Assembly: GCA_938015405.1 (NCBI GenBank)
Contig: CALLPZ010000513.1
Span: 1 to 8,208, forward strand
Length of the DNA stretch: 8,208 nt
Origin: an uncultured Pseudanabaenaceae cyanobacterium
GTDB taxonomy: Bacteria; Cyanobacteriota; Cyanobacteriia; PCC-9006; JAAUQQ01
Reading direction: 5' to 3'
Shown: positions 5,329 to 8,208 of the stretch, in pieces
How the letters are laid out: each line of letters opens with the position of its first letter
Position numbering within the stretch: the stretch's first letter is position 1
Notes under the pieces: model-generated
What the model was told of the DNA's origin: nothing
Seen by the model: the letters and a program-made list of their open reading frames with translations, nothing else
Databases searched by the model: none
Translations under genes and position numbers: made by a program

Positions 5329-7272
5329 TTGTTCAAAGATCGTGAGTCGGCGTCATCCATTAGCCAGCCCCCAGCGCAGCCCCGTGCCATTCCGCTCCGC
5401 TTTGTGCTGATTATTCCTTTTCTCTTGCAGATTGCTGCAGTCGTGGGCTTAACCGGCTATTTTTCTTGGCGTAACGGTCAAAAAACAGTGGAAGCGATGG
5501 CCATTCGTTTGAGCGAAGAGGTCACGGCTCATATTGAAAAGCACGTTCACAATTACACCAACACTCCGTCTCTCTTTCTTCAGGTTAATCAGGCTGCCAT
5601 TGAAACGGGCAACTTGGACATCAATGACTTTGATAGCTTAGCGCGATATTTTTGGCAGCAAACTCAGCTGTCTGAAGCGGTTCCCTATGTTTACTTTGCC
5701 AACCCCCAGGGTGAGTTTATTGGGGTGTGGCAACAGTCTGAAGAACTGACAACCCTACGCCTGCGCGATGCAGAGACGGCTCCCCGACGGTCGGTTTATC
5801 AGCTCAATGGCGTGGGAGAACGAGTAGAGCGGCTCAGCAATGATGAATATGACCCGCGATCGCGCCCTTGGTATCGCGCAGCCTTAAAGGCAGGACAGCC
5901 CACCTGGTCGCCGATCTATGTCTTCTCTCAGCCGCCTTCCCTAGGAATCACCCGAGTGGTTCCGCTCTATAATCCGTTCAATGAGCTGCTAGGAATGCTA
6001 GCAGCTGACATCACCTTGGCTGATATTAGTCAGTTCCTGCAACAGATTCAGGTAAGTGATTCTGGCCAGGTCTTTATCATTGAGCGATCGGGAGAGGTTG
6101 TCGCCAGCTCTTCCACAGAACCTCCATTTGTCATTACCAAGGAAGGAGAAAGTCGCCTTCCTGCTCTCCAGAGTAGCAACCAGCTCATCCAAGGCACAGC
6201 AGAACAGTTGCTGAAGCAATTTCCTGGCTTTGACCAGATTCAGTCTGCTCGGCAGCTCACCCTAATGGTCGATGGTCAGCGGCAGTTTGTGGAAGTGACC
6301 CCCATCAACCATCAAATGGGCATTGATTGGCTCATGGTGGTAATCATCCCTGAAGCAGACTTTACGGAGCATGTGGCAGCCAACAACCGTACAACGCTGC
6401 TGTTATGCGTAGGCTCTTTGGGCCTTGCAGCGCTCTTTGGCATAGCAACCTCGCACTGGCTAGTTAAACCCATTGCCCGATTGAGTGAAGCCTCCCAGGC
6501 GCTTGCCTTAGAGGCGACGTTGAGTGAAGAGTTTCGAGAGGGTGCATTAACCCAAACGGTGGAAAGCCCACATATTAGAGAGCTACACCTCATGGCTCAA
6601 GCTTTCAATCAGATGGTTCAACAACTGAAGTATTCCTTTAGTAACCTAGCCGAGGCAAACTTGGAGCTGGAGCAGCGAGTCGCGGACCGTACCCAAGCTT
6701 TGGAGCAAGCCAACAAGGAATTGCAGCGCTCCATCCGTATTGATGATTTAACCCAGGTGGCGAATCGCAGACGTTTCACAGAATATTTGGATACGGTGTG
6801 GCTACAGCATTTGAGAAATCATCAGCCACTGTCCTTGTTACTCTGTGATGTTGATTTCTTTAAGCTCTACAACGATACCTACGGCCATCCAGCAGGAGAT
6901 ACCTGCTTGCGGCAGATTGCTCGGGCAATGGAGATGGTATTGAAGCGGCCAGCAGATCTAGTTGCACGCTACGGTGGCGAAGAGTTTGTTGTGGTTCTAC
7001 CCCAGACGAATCTCGCAGGTGGCGTACGAGTGGCCGAAAATATGCGCGCGGCACTCAAAGATATGGAGATTCCCCATCGAACATCATCTGTGGCAAGCCG
7101 TGTGACGCTGAGCATTGGAGTGAGCTGCTGCCTAGCCTCTACTGAAGTTTCCATGGATACGCTGATCGCCAGAGCTGATCAAGCCCTGTATTTAGCGAAA
7201 GGAGAGGGACGCGATCGCGTAGTATCACTCCCACTCTCCCCAAGTTCTATCAGCCAAAGTGTGGATGTCTAA
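5329..7272 (+). CDS. Membrane-bound diguanylate cyclase: dCache sensor, HAMP, GGDEF
   Basis: This enzyme should join two GTP molecules into c-di-GMP in response to a signal sensed outside the cytoplasmic membrane. Counting from the TTG at 5329 (647 aa): TM1 about 24-46; a periplasmic dCache-type domain about 57-342 with the typical RPWYRAALKAG (179-189) and a membrane-proximal GIDWLMVVIIPE; TM2 about 355-379; HAMP about 378-435; a coiled-coil signalling helix about 433-468; and GGDEF about 470-632. The GGDEF domain has DDLTQVANRR (472-481), metal-site DVDFFK (507-512), YND and YGHPAGD, the active-site GGEEF (549-553), and the inhibitory I-site RPAD (540-543) five residues before it, so it should be active and feedback-inhibited. 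There is no EAL domain. The start is uncertain: the only in-frame classical starts before TM1 are GTG 5230 and TTG 5329, and a promoter overlaps the GTG. The ligand cannot be read from the sequence. Confidence 0.92.
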   Translation: MFKDRESASSISQPPAQPRAIPLRFVLIIPFLLQIAAVVGLTGYFSWRNGQKTVEAMAIRLSEEVTAHIEKHVHNYTNTPSLFLQVNQAAIETGNLDINDFDSLARYFWQQTQLSEAVPYVYFANPQGEFIGVWQQSEELTTLRLRDAETAPRRSVYQLNGVGERVERLSNDEYDPRSRPWYRAALKAGQPTWSPIYVFSQPPSLGITRVVPLYNPFNELLGMLAADITLADISQFLQQIQVSDSGQVFIIERSGEVVASSSTEPPFVITKEGESRLPALQSSNQLIQGTAEQLLKQFPGFDQIQSARQLTLMVDGQRQFVEVTPINHQMGIDWLMVVIIPEADFTEHVAANNRTTLLLCVGSLGLAALFGIATSHWLVKPIARLSEASQALALEATLSEEFREGALTQTVESPHIRELHLMAQAFNQMVQQLKYSFSNLAEANLELEQRVADRTQALEQANKELQRSIRIDDLTQVANRRRFTEYLDTVWLQHLRNHQPLSLLLCDVDFFKLYNDTYGHPAGDTCLRQIARAMEMVLKRPADLVARYGGEEFVVVLPQTNLAGGVRVAENMRAALKDMEIPHRTSSVASRVTLSIGVSCCLASTEVSMDTLIARADQALYLAKGEGRDRVVSLPLSPSSISQSVDV

Positions 7273-7292
7273 AGCTGAACTTTGTACTGTAA

Positions 7293-7325
7293 GCGAGGTC
7301 TGAAGCCATTTGCTTCACCCCTCGC
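7293..7325 (+). terminator. Strong hairpin after the cyclase gene, without a T tract
   Basis: GCGAGG (7293-7298) pairs with CCTCGC (7320-7325), and inside it TGAAGC (7301-7306) pairs with GCTTCA (7312-7317) around a CATTT loop, with a TC/CC internal loop between the stems. It lies 20 bases after the cyclase stop codon. The absence of a following T run means it may stabilise the mRNA 3' end or act as a terminator of the U-less kind; position favours an end-of-transcript role. Confidence 0.55.
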
Positions 7326-7400
7326 AAGATCCTTGTAACTGACTCATAGAGAGACCGTCCTCACAGCCAAAGCAGCGCTGTAGGGATTTGCCTTCGCCTC

Positions 7401-7435
7401 AAAATAAATAAAAGAAGCCCACAGAGTTGGCTTCT
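7401..7435 (-). terminator. Intrinsic terminator on the minus strand
   Basis: On the minus strand AGAAGCC (7435-7429) pairs with GGCTTCT (7419-7413) around a nine-base loop, followed directly by TTTTATTTATTTT (about 7413-7401). Read on the plus strand the hairpin is followed by CAGTATCTC, not a T run, so the signal is directional. No annotated minus-strand gene lies upstream of it; see the candidate small RNA. Confidence 0.6.
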
Positions 7436-7506
7436 CAGTATCTCAAAAGATTCAGTGTTTTCAGCTAGCTTAAGCCTCCGGAATACGGAGATAGAAGATT
7501 GAATCT
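7401..7506 (-). ncRNA. Candidate small RNA of about 100 bases
   Basis: Read on the minus strand, this interval has the parts of a small RNA gene. A -10-like GATAAT (7515-7510) ends a few bases before AGATTCA (7506-7500). That arm pairs with TGAATCT (7454-7448) and encloses a perfect CTCCG-TATTC-CGGAG hairpin (7490-7476). The intrinsic terminator at 7435-7401 then follows. No good -35 is seen: the best, TTCTAA, is 18 bases upstream and weak. No open reading frame of note lies inside. It matches no RNA family I recognise. The stems would also form on the plus strand, but only the minus strand gives a T tract. Confidence 0.4.
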
Positions 7507-7509
7507 CAC

Positions 7510-7515
7510 ATTATC
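7510..7515 (-). promoter_or_regulatory. -10 box for the candidate minus-strand small RNA
   Basis: GATAAT on the minus strand matches TATAAT at 5 of 6 positions and would start transcription near 7504, at the first arm of the closing stem. The -35 match is weak, so an activator or alternative sigma factor would be needed, or the box is fortuitous. Confidence 0.3.
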
Positions 7516-7551
7516 CACGCTTTAAATCAGCAATTAGAAAGCTATTTTCAC

Positions 7552-7578
7552 TAAACCTAAAAGGGGTTTATTTTTTTT
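7552..7578 (+). terminator. Weak plus-strand terminator-like hairpin with eight T
   Basis: TAAACCT (7552-7558) pairs with GGGTTTA (7564-7570), including one G-T pair, around an AAAAG loop, followed by eight T (7571-7578). The stem is AT-rich and therefore weak. It may insulate the downstream gene from read-through from the cyclase gene. Confidence 0.35.
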
Positions 7579-7607
7579 AATTAGGGGTATAAATTCCCTA
7601 ATTAAAA
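7575..7607 (+). promoter_or_regulatory. Operator-like palindrome around a -10 box
   Basis: TTTTAATTAGGG (7575-7586) and CCCTAATTAAAA (7596-7607) are perfect 12-base inverted arms with a nine-base centre, GTATAAATT, that contains TATAAA (7588-7593), a good -10 match. Neither end is followed by a T run in the sense direction, so it does not look like a terminator. If TATAAA is the -10 of the exported-protein gene, a dimeric regulator on the arms would cover the promoter. No clear -35 is present. Confidence 0.45.
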
Positions 7608-7663
7608 TGCGGAAAACATGCTGCCATTCGTTGCTTCTTTAACCCGAGATTTCCCAGCTAAAC

Positions 7664-8208
7664 ATGATGACCTGCCAGAACATTAAGCCTTCTATTCGCC
7701 GTCGGATGCTCCGAGGAATTGGTCTTTGTGCGGGGGCTGTTCTGGCTAGCCTTCCCTTGGCAGCAAATGCCACTCCCAATGGGACCTGGCTCTCCAAGCC
7801 TCAGATTTGGTTTCACTCCTCCAACCAAACAATAGATTCCGTCATGGCTCGAATGGAAAAGGAGCAGTACGACTATGTTTTCCTAGACTATCGCCATGTC
7901 GATACGGAGATGCGCCAACAAGTCTCTGAATCTGCCAAACAACATAACCTCTCCCCGATTGTGTGGATTCAATCGCCCCAGCTTCGCTCCATGAGCATGG
8001 AAGATATCATCGAAGAAGCAGAATATGCTGATGGGATTCAAGTAGATGATCACTTCTTCACTCACTACTCCCAACAAGACTTCCAGTTATTACGTGCGCA
8101 ATACGACAAAGAAATTCTCTGCAGTATTCAGCCTTTTCAAGTTGACAAAATTCCAGCCTATGGCTGTGATCAATTGGACGTGCAGTGTTATACACCGACC
8201 AGTTTTCA
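7664..8208 (+). CDS. Exported protein, probably TIM-barrel glycoside-hydrolase-like, 3' end cut by the window
   Basis: This frame is open from ATG 7664 to the window edge (181 codons seen, no stop). The N-terminus is a signal peptide: RRRMLRG (12-18), resembling a twin-arginine motif with Met and Arg for the usual Phe and Lys, a hydrophobic core to about residue 33, and a likely cleavage after ANA (34-36). The mature part begins with PQIWFHSSNQ (46-55) and alternates strands and helices: YDYVFLDYR (69-77), LSPIVWIQ (96-103) and ADGIQVDDHFF (122-132). The GIQ-x-DDHF strand resembles one in the GHL10/UPF0748 (COG1649) family of glycoside-hydrolase-like barrels, where acidic residues end a barrel strand; this is recalled similarity, not a search. 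The protein likely acts in the periplasm or outside the cell on a glycan, an inference. ATG 7664 is followed by a second ATG at 7667; no Shine-Dalgarno sequence precedes either. Confidence 0.75.
   Translation, partial: MMTCQNIKPSIRRRMLRGIGLCAGAVLASLPLAANATPNGTWLSKPQIWFHSSNQTIDSVMARMEKEQYDYVFLDYRHVDTEMRQQVSESAKQHNLSPIVWIQSPQLRSMSMEDIIEEAEYADGIQVDDHFFTHYSQQDFQLLRAQYDKEILCSIQPFQVDKIPAYGCDQLDVQCYTPTSF

Larger units (their letters stand above)
7273..7663. other. Structured intergenic region between the cyclase and the exported-protein gene
   Basis: No coding frame is seen in these 391 bases. In order it holds a strong hairpin (7293-7325); a CAGCGCTG palindrome (about 7373-7380); a minus-strand intrinsic terminator (7401-7435); nested stems that with it suggest a minus-strand small RNA (7401-7506); a weak plus-strand terminator (7552-7578); and a 12-base-arm palindrome around a TATAAA box (7575-7607). 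It turns distinctly AT-rich from about 7500 to 7620. Confidence 0.6.

Noticed and set aside
7883..8077. Minus-strand frame of 64 codons inside the exported-protein gene
   Set aside because: The plus-strand frame has a signal peptide and ordered strands, so the opposite frame is best seen as a by-product.
1..8208. A defence island, biosynthetic cluster, CRISPR or mobile element
   Set aside because: No nuclease, transposase, integrase, synthase or regular repeat array appears, and the genes are ordinary unlinked cyanobacterial units.

Overview
The window looks like chromosomal DNA from a cyanobacterium. The palindrome GCGATCGC (HIP1) occurs seven times in 8.2 kb (starts at 374, 1649, 2960, 3986, 4271, 5856 and 7211), against about 0.1 expected by chance. 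The proteins (RlmH, a YchJ-type SEC-C protein, a stand-alone YjeF_N protein, a Cache-HAMP-GGDEF sensor) and the general lack of Shine-Dalgarno sequences fit this. I cannot name the genus. I see no insertion sequence, phage gene, CRISPR array, tRNA or rRNA.

Layout: (1) 33-758 minus, an unrecognised protein of about 241 residues. (2) 759-1224, a gene-free divergent spacer. (3) 1225-2046 plus, a YjeF_N-domain protein of the NAD(P)H-hydrate epimerase type with an altered glycine loop, followed by a clear intrinsic terminator at 2121-2160. (4) 2047-2482, a gene-free spacer ending in a spaced inverted repeat just before the next start. (5) 2483-3760 plus, a modular membrane protein (soluble head, charged linker, about six membrane segments). 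(6) 3879-4403 plus, a YchJ/UPF0225 protein with a zinc-type cysteine motif at each end. (7) 4489-4923 minus, RlmH, convergent with gene 6. (8) 4924-5328, a spacer with a possible small minus-strand ORF and a good sigma-70-type promoter pointing at gene 9. (9) 5329-7272 plus, a membrane-bound diguanylate cyclase with intact GGEEF and I-site. (10) 7273-7663, a structured spacer with a strong hairpin after the cyclase, a candidate small RNA on the minus strand, a weak terminator and a 12-bp-arm palindrome around a TATAAA box. (11) 7664 to the window edge, the start of an exported, probably TIM-barrel hydrolase-like protein.

The genes do not form one pathway. They look like independent cyanobacterial units: metabolite repair, rRNA modification, c-di-GMP signalling, and two uncharacterised membrane or exported proteins. 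I found no convincing new multi-gene system. The most unusual signal is the 7273-7663 spacer, where a promoter-like box, nested RNA stems and an intrinsic terminator line up on the strand opposite to both neighbouring genes. Next come the altered glycine loop of the YjeF_N protein and the palindrome upstream of the exported protein.
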